A program made the position numbers and the translations under genes. Source: an uncultured bacterium (GTDB lineage Bacteria > Bacillota > Clostridia > Peptostreptococcales > Anaerovoracaceae). Taken from it: 30,750 nt of DNA. Positions 9,791 to 17,634 of this stretch are shown here, in pieces; position 1 is the stretch's first letter; each line of letters begins with the position of its first letter. The notes beneath the pieces were generated by a model. That model saw only the letters and a program-made list of their open reading frames with translations, ran no database searches and was not told where the DNA came from. The stretch spans positions 1 to 30,750 of the forward strand of contig CAJMLL010000030.1 in the NCBI GenBank assembly GCA_905214225.1, read 5' to 3'.

Positions 9791-9980
9791 AAACTCCATC
9801 CCTCCCCAGACGACAGCCCTTCAGCATTGTGAATAACATGCTGACAACAAAAGGCCATCATTCAGATATACTATCATACACCGCATAGAAATGAAAGAAG
9901 AAATACGCTTCTTCAAAAACTCTACACCTTCCTTACCGCTTGAGATCATGCGGTTTTTCCGCCCGTGTCCCACGCAATCG

Positions 9981-9989
9981 TGGTATACT
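9981..9989 (+). promoter_or_regulatory. Extended -10 promoter
   Basis: TGGTATACT matches an extended -10 (TGn plus TATACT at 9984-9989). No good -35 is visible. Start would be near 9995, exactly at the foot of the structured RNA that follows. Confidence 0.5.
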
Positions 9990-9993
9990 GAAA

Positions 9994-10138
9994 ACAGTGC
10001 GGGCAGCCTCCGCAGCAGCCGTGGATACATTTTTGTTCCGGCTTCATCCGGACAAAACCCACTGCGGATTACTTTTTGGCCCTGCGGGCCCTTGAAAATC
10101 CGCGATTGCAAGGAAACACCCGCCTGCCGCGCAATGTG
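9994..10138 (+). ncRNA. Structured RNA of about 145 nt, 6S-like candidate
   Basis: The segment folds on itself strongly. A closing stem pairs ACA, TGCG and GGCAG (9994-10006) with CTGCC, CGCA and TGT (10124-10137), with one bulge and one mismatch. Inside, TTTTGT-CCGG pairs with CCGG-ACAAAA (10031-10057), and GGCCC/GGGCC forms a small hairpin (10078-10090). TCCGCAG (10009-10015) can pair with CTGCGGA (10062-10068), but GCGGATT (10064-10070) can instead pair with AATCCGC (10097-10103), so two folds compete. A closed rod, a small hairpin on the 3' side and a switchable core recall 6S RNA of Firmicutes, and an extended -10 lies at its foot. The 5' bubble strand is short for 6S, so the family is uncertain. 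It could also be a birA leader. Confidence 0.45.
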
Positions 10139-10195
10139 TCCATTATACCCGATAACTGAAAATTACCGATCAAGAATATGTAAAGAGGAAGAATT

Positions 10196-11191
10196 ATGTC
10201 GACCAAAAGCGATTTACTTGATTTATTGAAAAAAAATATAGGAAAAGCAGTCAGCGGCCAGCAGGCCGCCGATCTTCTGGGCGTTTCCCGAAACGCCGTC
10301 TGGAAAGCCGTCTCCCATTTAAAAGAGGAGGGCTATCCGATTGAAAGCCGTACCAAGGCCGGCTACTGCCTGACGGCTCTTCCGGATCAGCTGACCCAGG
10401 AAGCCGTTGAAAAAGATGTGCACGCTGATATTGATGTCATCGTAAAAGACACTGTCAGCTCCACCAACGACCTGGTGAAAGCCGGAGACTGGGGAGACCG
10501 CCCGGTTGTCATCATCGCCAACCGCCAGACCGGAGGGCGCGGACGCCTGGGCAGAAAATTTGAATCTCCGGGAGGCGTCGGCATTTACATCAGCTTCGGC
10601 ATGAAACCGTCATTCTCTATTGCCCATTCACCCTTTGTCACCATGGCAGCAGCCGTAGCCGTCTGCCGCGCGGTGGAAAAGGTCGTCGGCATAGAAACGA
10701 ATATCAAATGGGTTAACGACATCTATTACAACAGAAAAAAGGTCTGCGGCATCCTCACGGAAGCGCAGACAAACATGGAACCCGGCGTTATCGACCGGCT
10801 GATCATCGGCATCGGGATCAACTGCTTCCCGGGCAGTTTTCCGCCGGAAATCGCACATAAAGCCGGCTCACTGGCCGATCACGCCGGCGCTTTCAGCCGC
10901 AGCGCCCTGGCCGCGGAACTCATCAATCAGGTCTGCAGCATCATGAACGACGTGGAAGACCGCTCCTTCCTGACGGAATACCGCCGCCGCTGCTTCATCC
11001 TGGGCGAGCAGATTTACGTTCACCCGTTGAGCAGCGATAAAGAAATCCCGGCAAGGGCGCTGGCCATCGAAGATGACGGCGGACTGCTGGTGGAGTACCT
11101 GGATGGTGAAAACGCCGGAAACCGCGAAGTTCTGCGTACCGGGGAAATCTCCATCCGCCTGCATGACCAGGAAAACGTGCCGAGAACGTGA
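10196..11191 (+). CDS. birA: BirA: biotin-protein ligase and biotin operon repressor
   Basis: BirA makes biotinyl-AMP, attaches biotin to acetyl-CoA carboxylase and related carriers, and in this long form also represses biotin genes. Residues 1-60 form a winged helix-turn-helix (SGQQAADLLGVSRNAVWKAV). The ligase domain follows with GRGRLGRKFESPGGVGIY, the loop that binds biotinyl-AMP, and KWVNDIYYNRKKVCGILTE containing the catalytic lysine region. A C-terminal SH3-like domain (about 275-331) closes the protein. At 331 residues it is a full-length group II enzyme. The ATG has AGAGGAAG just upstream. It is divergent from the CNNM gene, and a strong terminator follows it, so it is probably transcribed alone. 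Biotin operators and target genes are not in this window. Confidence 0.95.
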   Translation: MSTKSDLLDLLKKNIGKAVSGQQAADLLGVSRNAVWKAVSHLKEEGYPIESRTKAGYCLTALPDQLTQEAVEKDVHADIDVIVKDTVSSTNDLVKAGDWGDRPVVIIANRQTGGRGRLGRKFESPGGVGIYISFGMKPSFSIAHSPFVTMAAAVAVCRAVEKVVGIETNIKWVNDIYYNRKKVCGILTEAQTNMEPGVIDRLIIGIGINCFPGSFPPEIAHKAGSLADHAGAFSRSALAAELINQVCSIMNDVEDRSFLTEYRRRCFILGEQIYVHPLSSDKEIPARALAIEDDGGLLVEYLDGENAGNREVLRTGEISIRLHDQENVPRT

Positions 11192-11200
11192 CAGCGAAAA

Positions 11201-11253
11201 GGCGCGCTGCACAGTAATCATAAAGAAGCAAGGCTGTGCGGCGTGCCTTTTTT
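11201..11253 (+). terminator. Strong intrinsic terminator after birA, probably bidirectional
   Basis: GGCGCGCTGCACAG (11201-11214) pairs with CTGTGCGGCGTGCC (11234-11247), 14 bp with two wobbles, followed by six Ts. The minus strand also has a CTTTT tail, so it may also stop transcription from the cobalamin side. Confidence 0.9.
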
Positions 11254-11488
11254 ACTCAGTAAGGAAGTCAATCAGCCTGACAATGTTAATTCCACCAATT
11301 GATGCCGTTGACGGTGTGTTCAGGGTGATGATTGTTTTTTCGTAATTATCCCTTACCATCCGGAGCGGTGCCAGCTCACGCTCCCTTGTACTTTCGACAG
11401 TCATGTCTTCTGTTACCTGATAGTAAATTTTCTCGCCATCCTCTCGGGCAATAAAATCAATTTCCTTATTATCGATTTTTCCCACAGC
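11252..11488 (-). pseudogene. 3' remnant of a DUF4143-type AAA ATPase gene
   Basis: In the minus frame ending at TAA 11254-11252, about 78 codons read like the C-terminus of the AAA plus DUF4143 ATP-binding proteins common in Clostridia. These include VGKIDNKEIDFIAREDGEKI, YYQVTEDMTVESTRERELAPL, RDNYEKTIITLN and GGINIVRLIDFL. The ATPase core and most of DUF4143 are missing, and similarity starts only at about 11488, right where the cobC-type gene ends. There is no start codon with a ribosome binding site of its own. I read it as a gene fragment left by a deletion that fused its tail behind cobC. Confidence 0.7.
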
Positions 11489-11489
11489 C

Positions 11490-12314
11490 TTATTTATCTT
11501 CTTCCATGATTCCCTGGTCCAGGGTCTCCGCCGCGCCGAACATCTCATAATTCAGCGGCTCCCCGTCTTCCAGGCGGACGACGTATCCGAGTCCCGGCGC
11601 CGGAACCCACTCCCAGATTTCATCATCCGGGCGCTCAAACCAGCTCCTCATCAGCTGGGAAATGACGCCGCCGTGACAGACGGCAAGGGTTGCAGGGCCG
11701 TGAAGCACCGGCGGTTCTTTCTTTTTCGGCATGTCTTTCGGAAGCAGAACCTGCGGAAGACTGCCGTCTTCCCCGCTTTCTTCCAGACCATCCTGCAGCC
11801 TTGTTTCCGTTTTCCGGATTCCGGCTGTGCCGTTCGGGCCGCTGGCAGACTTTGCGCTGGCTTCGCGGGCCGATTTCTCACAGAATCCTTCATGCTTGGA
11901 CATAAGAATGTCGCCTCCGGTCAGGACCCGCCGCGTGAAACTTCCTCTGGAATCGCCGCCTTCCAGATGTTTTTCATAAGTTGTATCGTTTACCCATTCC
12001 ATGAACTCCGGATCATTCTGCAGTTCCTGGAAGGAATGTCCTTCAAATTTTCCAAACCGGTATTCCTGCAGTTCGCGGATTGTTCCGTGCGGCAGATCGC
12101 CGTACACTGCCTGCAGGGTCTGATCCGTGCGCTGAAGTCCAGTTGTGAATACCTGTGTGCAGACCGGAAGAGCCGGATACACCCCGCGTCCGCGCAGGGC
12201 TTTTAGCTGCTGTACGCCTTCATCCGTCAGCGGGATATCGATTCCGCCATAAAACCAGTGCTTCTGATTTCCTTCTGTAATTCCATGCCTCAGCAATACA
12301 ATCTCCGACTGCAT
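11490..12314 (-). CDS. cobC: Histidine phosphatase, alpha-ribazole phosphatase type
   Basis: A phosphoglycerate-mutase-fold phosphatase. The N-terminus IVLLRHGITEGN carries the phosphorylated-histidine RHG motif, followed by FYGGIDIPLTDEG, and the second catalytic histidine lies in LAVCHGGVISQLM. In the context of cobU, cobS and cobT the likely role is removing the phosphate from alpha-ribazole-5'-phosphate or adenosylcobalamin-5'-phosphate. I start at ATG 12314 (MQSEIVLLRHG), with GGGAGGGA 5-6 nt upstream, not at the in-frame ATG six codons earlier. At 274 residues it is longer than the usual 200, because a charged, Ser/Ala/Lys-rich stretch of about 60 residues is inserted before the second histidine. 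The 3' end abuts an ATPase-gene remnant, so its last residues may not be native. Confidence 0.8.
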   Translation of the reverse strand: MQSEIVLLRHGITEGNQKHWFYGGIDIPLTDEGVQQLKALRGRGVYPALPVCTQVFTTGLQRTDQTLQAVYGDLPHGTIRELQEYRFGKFEGHSFQELQNDPEFMEWVNDTTYEKHLEGGDSRGSFTRRVLTGGDILMSKHEGFCEKSAREASAKSASGPNGTAGIRKTETRLQDGLEESGEDGSLPQVLLPKDMPKKKEPPVLHGPATLAVCHGGVISQLMRSWFERPDDEIWEWVPAPGLGYVVRLEDGEPLNYEMFGAAETLDQGIMEEDK

Positions 12315-12354
12315 ATTCTCCCTCCCGTACACACTTCATTCATCCCTCTGATGC

Positions 12355-12804
12355 TCAGCGTCCCTGATTTCCGCAGGATTTCACCGTTTCCGCAAGGCCG
12401 CAGAAGACCCGGACCACCTCATCCGCCCGGGACGCCAGAAGCTGCAGGCATTTTCCTGTCTGATCCCGCCACTTCCGCATGTCCGCGTCAATCGGCACAA
12501 CGCCCTGCGTGATGTCCGCGCAGATCACGACCTGATCGTCCAGGCAGCCGCTGTCCAGCACCGCCTGAAGCTCCTTCTCAGGATTCCGTTTTTCCCGGAT
12601 TTCCCGCAGAATCCAGGCTTCCAGGTGATCAGCCGCAGAAAACGATCTGGCCGCGTCCCTCAGCTCTCCGGCGCCGCCGGCACTGCCTGAATCCCTGTAA
12701 TTGTCGGGGTTTTCGCAGTTATAGATCTGAGCATCCGTTATCTTGTATCTACTTATAACATATTCTTTTTTGCCTTGGTACGTGCCGCCGAAAATTAGGA
12801 TCAT
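12355..12804 (-). CDS. Degenerate CobU-like protein (cobinamide kinase homologue)
   Basis: A 149-residue protein resembling adenosylcobinamide kinase/guanylyltransferase. The N-terminus MILIFGGTYQGKKEYVISRY sits where CobU has GGxRSGKS, and the C-terminal half ICADITQGVVPIDADMRKW followed by RDQTGKCLQLLASRADEVVRV matches the CobU pattern around GxGIVPxxxxxRxFRD...ADEV. It differs from the standard CobU at 14416-14946: the P-loop Ser/Thr is Lys, and the segment with the guanylylated histidine (HRxxR) is absent, replaced by an Asn/Gly/Ser-rich stretch. GGAGG lies 5 nt before the ATG. It sits 40 nt before cobC in the cobalamin cluster. It may be a specialised kinase, a regulatory partner or a decaying paralogue. 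Confidence 0.7.
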   Translation of the reverse strand: MILIFGGTYQGKKEYVISRYKITDAQIYNCENPDNYRDSGSAGGAGELRDAARSFSAADHLEAWILREIREKRNPEKELQAVLDSGCLDDQVVICADITQGVVPIDADMRKWRDQTGKCLQLLASRADEVVRVFCGLAETVKSCGNQGR

Positions 12805-13139
12805 TTTTCCTCCAAAATCTTATTTTTACAGGCTTTTCCAGTGTTTTTACATGAAATATTCTGGATTTATTTGTTTGCTTTAACACATTACAGCGTTAAA
12901 TTGTTTCATGAAATTTCTATATCTATGACATGTCTGCGGCCGGGGAACTGTCTGTGACCGGTCCGGCGGTATCTGCGACAGACCGGGGCATTGACCGCCA
13001 TCCATCCACAGCCGTTCATGGCACACATATCTGCAGACCATCACAGTCTGACACGTCGTTTCAGCAGAACGCGGCAGATCCACAGGGATTCACAGAAGCC
13101 GGGCCGCCAGCTCGGCCTCTTGCGCATTAAATTTTGTCC
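12805..13139. other. 335-bp gap between cobS and the CobU-like gene
   Basis: No gene is recognised. On the minus strand it goes from G+C-rich sequence near cobS to A+T-rich sequence before the CobU-like gene. It contains an inverted repeat TTTAAC/GTTAAA (12879-12884 and 12895-12900) and two copies of ATGAAAT near 12851 and 12907 that may be promoter elements. No cobalamin-riboswitch B12 box was seen. Confidence 0.4.
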
Positions 13140-14276
13140 CTACATATAGAGGAGGGCCAGCAGGATGATGCCCGCCAGTTCACTGATGCAGATGGTGTAT
13201 CCCGCGATGTCGCCGTTCATTCCGCCCAGCTGTCTGCGCGCGTGGCGGCAGGCAAGCCATCCGGCCGTCCACATGACCGCGAGCATCACGGCGGCAAAAA
13301 TCAGTCCGCAAGGTACAAGCCCGATTTTTATGGATAAACTGCCGAAGGCTTCCGCGATTCCCTGATACAAAAATTTATCCGCCATATTCAGCCCGCCCGC
13401 GGACAAGATCATTGATGCAGAGTGGGGAAACAGAGTCTTCATTCCGGCCCAGATCTTTCCGAATCCATGCAGCATGGCCGCCGTTGATGCGGAAATATGC
13501 ATGGCCGCGTAACTTGCATAGGAAGGGCGCACGCCCCGGCGGAGCTCAGATGCCCGCAGATACGGATAAGCACCAAACAGCGCCTGTCTGTGAACGGCCA
13601 GCGCGCACAGGAGTATGCAGAATACAATCATCAGCACGAGGACCAGAAAATAAATGCCGATTCTGTACTTTCTCTTTTCCGGATCCGTGTTTCCCTGGAC
13701 ATACTGGCTGCTTTTAATCGGCTGATAGGCCAGAACCATCCGGCCGCCGCAGGCACGGCTGAACACCGGAATCAAAAACAGGAAAAAGGGAAGGAGGGAG
13801 GCCGCGTTCTGAATATCCAGACTGTCTGTCATCGCCCGCTGCAGGGCAGAAAAGAGGCTGAACGAAGCCGCAAACCACACCAGCAGCAGGAATACCAGGC
13901 AGATCACCGCAAAGGCACCGACTCGTGAGTCTTTCAGAATCTTCTGCCGTTCTTCCAGCGGCCTGCGCGACATCACCGCATCGCTGACGTCCATAAACCC
14001 GTCCAGATGCATATAGCCGCAGAGGCGGAAAAGGAGAAATTCTGCCGCCGCCGCCAGAAGCAGGGAAGGCAGGCCGATCCACCGGAGCAGGGTCAGGCAG
14101 GCGACCCATACGATTCCGATCACCGCGCCGATCACCGGCAGAAACATCAGCATCCTGTGGTTCAGCCGGCTGTCCCAGTGCTTGTAAGGGCAGGGGATCA
14201 CCGTAAAATTTCCCCAGGCCATAAACAGCGCCGTGAGGTTCTTCTTATTCTTCTGCTCGTTATTCTGTTCATCCAT
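13140..14276 (-). CDS. cobS: Adenosylcobinamide-GDP ribazoletransferase (cobalamin synthase)
   Basis: CobS joins adenosylcobinamide-GDP and alpha-ribazole (phosphate) at the membrane, the last assembly step of cobalamin. The family pattern near the N-terminus is present: FTVIPCPYKHWDSRLNHRMLMF, then GYMHLDGFMDVSDAVMSRRP with the acidic metal-binding residues, followed by KDSRVGAFAV. Several membrane segments follow, and the C-terminus keeps GGMNGDIAGYTICISEL (family LGGxTGDxxGA). At 378 residues it exceeds the usual 250. The extra length comes mainly from a hydrophilic stretch and an additional membrane region between about residues 180 and 270 (SSQYVQGNTDPEKRKYRIGI and onward). The ATG has AGGAA 8 nt upstream. 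It lies 139 nt after cobU on the same strand. Confidence 0.88.
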   Translation of the reverse strand: MDEQNNEQKNKKNLTALFMAWGNFTVIPCPYKHWDSRLNHRMLMFLPVIGAVIGIVWVACLTLLRWIGLPSLLLAAAAEFLLFRLCGYMHLDGFMDVSDAVMSRRPLEERQKILKDSRVGAFAVICLVFLLLVWFAASFSLFSALQRAMTDSLDIQNAASLLPFFLFLIPVFSRACGGRMVLAYQPIKSSQYVQGNTDPEKRKYRIGIYFLVLVLMIVFCILLCALAVHRQALFGAYPYLRASELRRGVRPSYASYAAMHISASTAAMLHGFGKIWAGMKTLFPHSASMILSAGGLNMADKFLYQGIAEAFGSLSIKIGLVPCGLIFAAVMLAVMWTAGWLACRHARRQLGGMNGDIAGYTICISELAGIILLALLYM

Positions 14277-14415
14277 ATTGAAAATTCCTGTCTATTTCTA
14301 TTACTTTCTTTAATAAGCTTATTTTTAACCTCTGAAATATTACTATCCGGTGTACCGCAGTATTGCGCGATCCCATTCTATTTCCGGATGCGGCGCCTCG
14401 CAGACGCCTATAAAA

Positions 14416-14946
14416 TCAGCCCTTCCAGCACTTCACGATCCCGGCCGAAACCTCTTCAACCACCTCGCACCGCTCTGCCAGAGCGATTCCAATCTTCCCG
14501 AGCGCCCGCCGGTAGTCCTCCGTCACCGGATCATACACCGCCGCATCGGAAAACACATTATCCGACACAAAAATCGTATTCTCCGTCCGGTCCGCAAACT
14601 CCAGAAGCTGCTCCAGCACCTCATCCCCGGCCTTCCGGCTGATTCTTCCGCCGCGGAACATCACATTCGCCAGAAGCGCCGTCACACTGTCCAGTAGAAA
14701 CACACCGTCCGCATCCGCATTTCCCAGCACATCCGGCACATGATAAGACTCCTCCAGCGTCTGAAAACCCCAGCCTTCACGCGCCTTCCGATGACCGCGG
14801 ATCCGTTCCAGATCCTCCTCATCCTGCGGGTCCATCACCGCCAGATAATACATCGGAACATGCTTTTTCTCCGCCATTTCCCGCGCAATGAGCTGCGCCC
14901 TCATCGATTTCCCGCTTTTTGCGCCGCCGCTGATGAAATAATGCAT
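14416..14946 (-). CDS. cobU: Adenosylcobinamide kinase/guanylyltransferase
   Basis: CobU phosphorylates adenosylcobinamide and transfers GMP to it, giving the CobS substrate. The P-loop is GGAKSGKS (residues 7-14), the guanylylated histidine is H52 in RIRGHRKAR, and VFLLDSVTALLANVMF matches the family LLDCLTLWLxNLL segment. FVSDNVFSDAAVYDPVTEDYR and ALAERCEVVEEVSAGI form the C-terminal part. I start at ATG 14946, which has GGAGG 5 nt upstream, giving 176 residues, close to the usual 180; the upstream in-frame ATG adds ten residues and has no site. It lies 154 nt downstream of cobT. A second, degenerate relative is encoded at 12355-12804. Confidence 0.92.
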   Translation of the reverse strand: MHYFISGGAKSGKSMRAQLIAREMAEKKHVPMYYLAVMDPQDEEDLERIRGHRKAREGWGFQTLEESYHVPDVLGNADADGVFLLDSVTALLANVMFRGGRISRKAGDEVLEQLLEFADRTENTIFVSDNVFSDAAVYDPVTEDYRRALGKIGIALAERCEVVEEVSAGIVKCWKG

Positions 14947-15100
14947 GCTGCCTCCATATTCTTTCTTTTGGGACAAAATTTACCCGTTCAAGGGATCACA
15001 CCGGGCTGACGCGGCCGTACAGCAGCAGATATTTCGTCCTGTCCTGTTCCGGATCCTCCCGCCATCTGCCCGCTCACCAGTTTCAGTTTTTCCGGCAGAT

Positions 15101-16402
15101 TTACTCACGCCCGCTGCCTGCCTGGCTTTCCGCTCCGCCTGTATAATCGTGCTTCGTCATTTCATCCAGATATCCGCTGTCAATCTGGCCTTCTGCCAGC
15201 GTTCCCATCAGGTCCATTGACGCACAGGCAGCTTCCATGACCTTAAACATCAAAGGACAGCCGCTGCCTTCGCCCAGGCGCATCTGCAGGTCCAGGGAAG
15301 GATGCAGACCCATTGCCGAAACCGCCGCCTGATATCCCGGCTCTGTGGAGCAGTGCGACGCAAACAGATACTTTGCCGTTTCCGGCGCAATTTCACAGGC
15401 CGCAAGCGCTGCCGCCGCCGAAATAAAACCGTCGACAACCGTCGGAATCCGGTGGGCGGCGGCAGACAGATAAGCGCCCGCCATCGCGGCAATCTCAAAA
15501 CCTCCGAGCTGCCGGAGAAGCTCCAGACCGGCATCGGCGCGGAATTCCAGGATCTGCTCCCGGTCAGCCGGCACTGTCAAAACCGGAACATTCACGGCTT
15601 TTCCTTTCACCTGCGAAAGGAAATCCTGCAGTCCGTGCCCGGCATCTGCCATGCAGCGCTTCACCGCATCACTGACAACCTGAATTTTACGCTTCAGGCC
15701 TTCATCATTCAGGCCTCCGCCCCGGCCGACCAGCTCTTCTGCCGGCATTCCCGTCAGGCTGCAGAGCAGGGCAGAGGACGGCGTGGTGTTTCCAATTCCC
15801 ATCTCACCGACGCCGAGGAGCTGGATTCCTGCGGAAGCTGCCGCGTCCGCCGCTTCCATTCCCGTAAGAACCGCCTGCAATACCTGCTTTTCATTCATGG
15901 CAGGCTCCTTCAGAAGATCTTTTGTCCCCGCGGCGAGTCTGCGGTCGACGATTTTTCTGGTCATTTCACCGTCCTCCGTCAGCATCCGATCCGTGTAAAA
16001 CTCCGGCGGGGCAGGGATGCGCATTCCCAGATCCGTCACCAGAAGATCAATATCAAAATACCTGGCCAGCGATCCGATTCCGGTGATCCGCCTTGTAAAA
16101 TTGACGGTCTGGCAGGTGGTGACCGTCTGCGGCGCAGACGCAACGCCCTCCGCCGTGACCCCATGATCCGCCGACATCAGCAGAACCGCCTGTTTTCTCA
16201 AAGGATTTCCCTGTGGTCTTCCAGTAATTCCGGCAATCTGAACAGCAATATCTTCCAGCCGCCCGAGACTTCCCGGAACCTTGGCCAGCGACTGCTCACG
16301 TTCCCGCGCAGCCTCCATGGCGTCTTCATCCAGAGGCCGGATGCGCTGCAGCGTTTCCAGCACCTTGTTCCGCAGTTCTCCCAATTCTGATTCCTGACTC
16401 AT
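15101..16402 (-). CDS. cobT: Nicotinate-nucleotide:dimethylbenzimidazole phosphoribosyltransferase
   Basis: CobT activates the lower ligand base by swapping it with nicotinate on nicotinate mononucleotide, giving alpha-ribazole-5'-phosphate. Family signatures are clear: KVPGSLGRLEDIA near the N-terminus, MSADHGVTAEGVASAPQTVT, and GVGEMGIGNTTPSSAL with E200. The catalytic glutamate E378 lies in RLGEGSGC; these correspond to the two essential glutamates known in the Salmonella enzyme. Length is 433 residues against about 350, with a C-terminal tail (GGAESQAGSGRE) and longer loops near the start. GGAG and AAGGG lie before the ATG. It is the first gene of the minus-strand cobalamin cluster. No cobalamin riboswitch was recognised in its leader. 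Confidence 0.94.
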   Translation of the reverse strand: MSQESELGELRNKVLETLQRIRPLDEDAMEAAREREQSLAKVPGSLGRLEDIAVQIAGITGRPQGNPLRKQAVLLMSADHGVTAEGVASAPQTVTTCQTVNFTRRITGIGSLARYFDIDLLVTDLGMRIPAPPEFYTDRMLTEDGEMTRKIVDRRLAAGTKDLLKEPAMNEKQVLQAVLTGMEAADAAASAGIQLLGVGEMGIGNTTPSSALLCSLTGMPAEELVGRGGGLNDEGLKRKIQVVSDAVKRCMADAGHGLQDFLSQVKGKAVNVPVLTVPADREQILEFRADAGLELLRQLGGFEIAAMAGAYLSAAAHRIPTVVDGFISAAAALAACEIAPETAKYLFASHCSTEPGYQAAVSAMGLHPSLDLQMRLGEGSGCPLMFKVMEAACASMDLMGTLAEGQIDSGYLDEMTKHDYTGGAESQAGSGRE

Positions 16403-16701
16403 TTCCCTTTACTCCTGTGTTGATTATGTATGATGTTTTTAATGATTACTCAGGTTCTATCCATTTTATCAGAATCTCAGAAGAATACCAATCAGCGGGA
16501 TTGCAGAGTATTTTGTTATCTGGTACAATTATTTTCACTGTGATTTATGCAGCCGCTGCAAGAATTAATGGTAACCCCTTGCGCATTGGCTTTTGTCGAG
16601 GGGCGTGAAAATGCATCACAGAATTATGCATTTATATTTCCAATGGCAGCTGCATCACAGAATATATTTTCTCAATCGACAAAATACAGGTGGCAAGTTT
16701 C
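16403..16701. other. Divergent spacer cobT / DMT transporter with AAATGCAT inverted repeat
   Basis: This 299-bp spacer holds the leaders of two divergent genes. A perfect 8-bp inverted repeat AAATGCAT (16609-16616) and ATGCATTT (16626-16633) is separated by 9 bp, and the sequence TGCATCACAGAAT occurs twice (starting at 16612 and 16651). Both are operator-like and lie 50-90 bp before the transporter start. No promoter hexamers stand out. Confidence 0.5.
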
Positions 16702-17634
16702 ATGAAAATCAGCAAACGCACACAAAGCAATCTTATTCTCTTCCTGACGGCCTTTATCTGGGGCTCGGCGTTCGTGGCGCAGAAGGTCGGCGGGGCACTG
16801 GGGCCGTTTACCTACAACGGTGTCCGCACGCTGCTGGGCGGGCTGGTGCTCATTCCGGCCGTCATTCTCTCCGATCGCGCGGATTCCGGCTGGCAGAACG
16901 CATCGAAAGAGGAACGCAAAGTGCAGTGGAAGGTAGTGCTGACCGGCGGAATTCTCTGCGGGCTGATGCATTTCATCGCATCTACACTTCAGCAGATGGG
17001 AATCGAACATACTACCGCAAGTAAAGCCGGATTTATTACCTCTCTTTACGCAATTCTGGTGCCGCTGATTTCCGTATTCCTCGGAAAGCGCATCCGTCCA
17101 CTGGTCTGGGTCAGCTGCGTGGTCAGCGTAACGGGGCTGTACTTAATTTCCATGAAAGGCGGGCATTTCACGCTCCAGTTCGGCGATCTGCTGGTGCTGC
17201 TCTGCGCGCTCTTCTTCGCCTTCCAGATTATGGTGATTGACCACTTCTCGCCAAAATGCAATGGGGTCAAGATGTCATGTATACAATTCCTGCTCTCCGG
17301 CACACTTGGCATAATCAGCATGTTTATCTTTGAAACGCCGCATGTCGCCGCCATTCTGCATTACTGGTTCCCGATCGTCTACGGCGGTGTATTTTCAACG
17401 GGAATCGCCTACACCCTGCAGATCATCGGCCAGAAACACACGCCGGCCACCGAAGCTTCGCTGATTCTCTGCCTCGAAGCCGTCTTCAGCGCCCTGACCA
17501 GCACACTGCTGCTTCACGAACTGCTGTCACCGCGCGAATACCTGGGATGCGCGCTGATTTTCGGCGCCGTGATTCTGTCCCAGCTGCCAGAGGGAATGGT
17601 GAAAAAGCCGGCGGCGCTGCTGAGGAAGAGGTAG
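16702..17634 (+). CDS. EamA/DMT family transporter (first of a tandem pair)
   Basis: A drug/metabolite-type transporter of 310 residues with about ten predicted membrane helices in two EamA repeats. The start LFLTAFIWGSAFVAQKVGG is the classic first helix of the family; the second repeat begins around FGDLLVLLCALFFAFQIM. GQKHTPATEASLILCLEAVF is the conserved end region (family AxLxPVxA). I choose ATG 16702, with AGGTGG 8 nt upstream, over a GTG four codons earlier. The substrate is unknown; relatives export amino acids, nucleobases or other metabolites. The gene just downstream (18017-19000) is a close paralogue, roughly two-thirds identical by eye. Confidence 0.88.
   Translation: MKISKRTQSNLILFLTAFIWGSAFVAQKVGGALGPFTYNGVRTLLGGLVLIPAVILSDRADSGWQNASKEERKVQWKVVLTGGILCGLMHFIASTLQQMGIEHTTASKAGFITSLYAILVPLISVFLGKRIRPLVWVSCVVSVTGLYLISMKGGHFTLQFGDLLVLLCALFFAFQIMVIDHFSPKCNGVKMSCIQFLLSGTLGIISMFIFETPHVAAILHYWFPIVYGGVFSTGIAYTLQIIGQKHTPATEASLILCLEAVFSALTSTLLLHELLSPREYLGCALIFGAVILSQLPEGMVKKPAALLRKR

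Noticed and set aside
12885..12898. 14-mer shared (inverted) with 26917-26930
   Set aside because: A few 14-base matches between two points of a 30-kb window are expected by chance.
15302..16390. 362-codon open frame on the plus strand opposite cobT
   Set aside because: Antisense to clearly conserved cobT; Arg/His/Gln-rich shadow composition typical of a complementary frame.
16403..16701. Search for a cobalamin riboswitch before cobT
   Set aside because: No B12-box-like segment or typical core was found on the minus strand.
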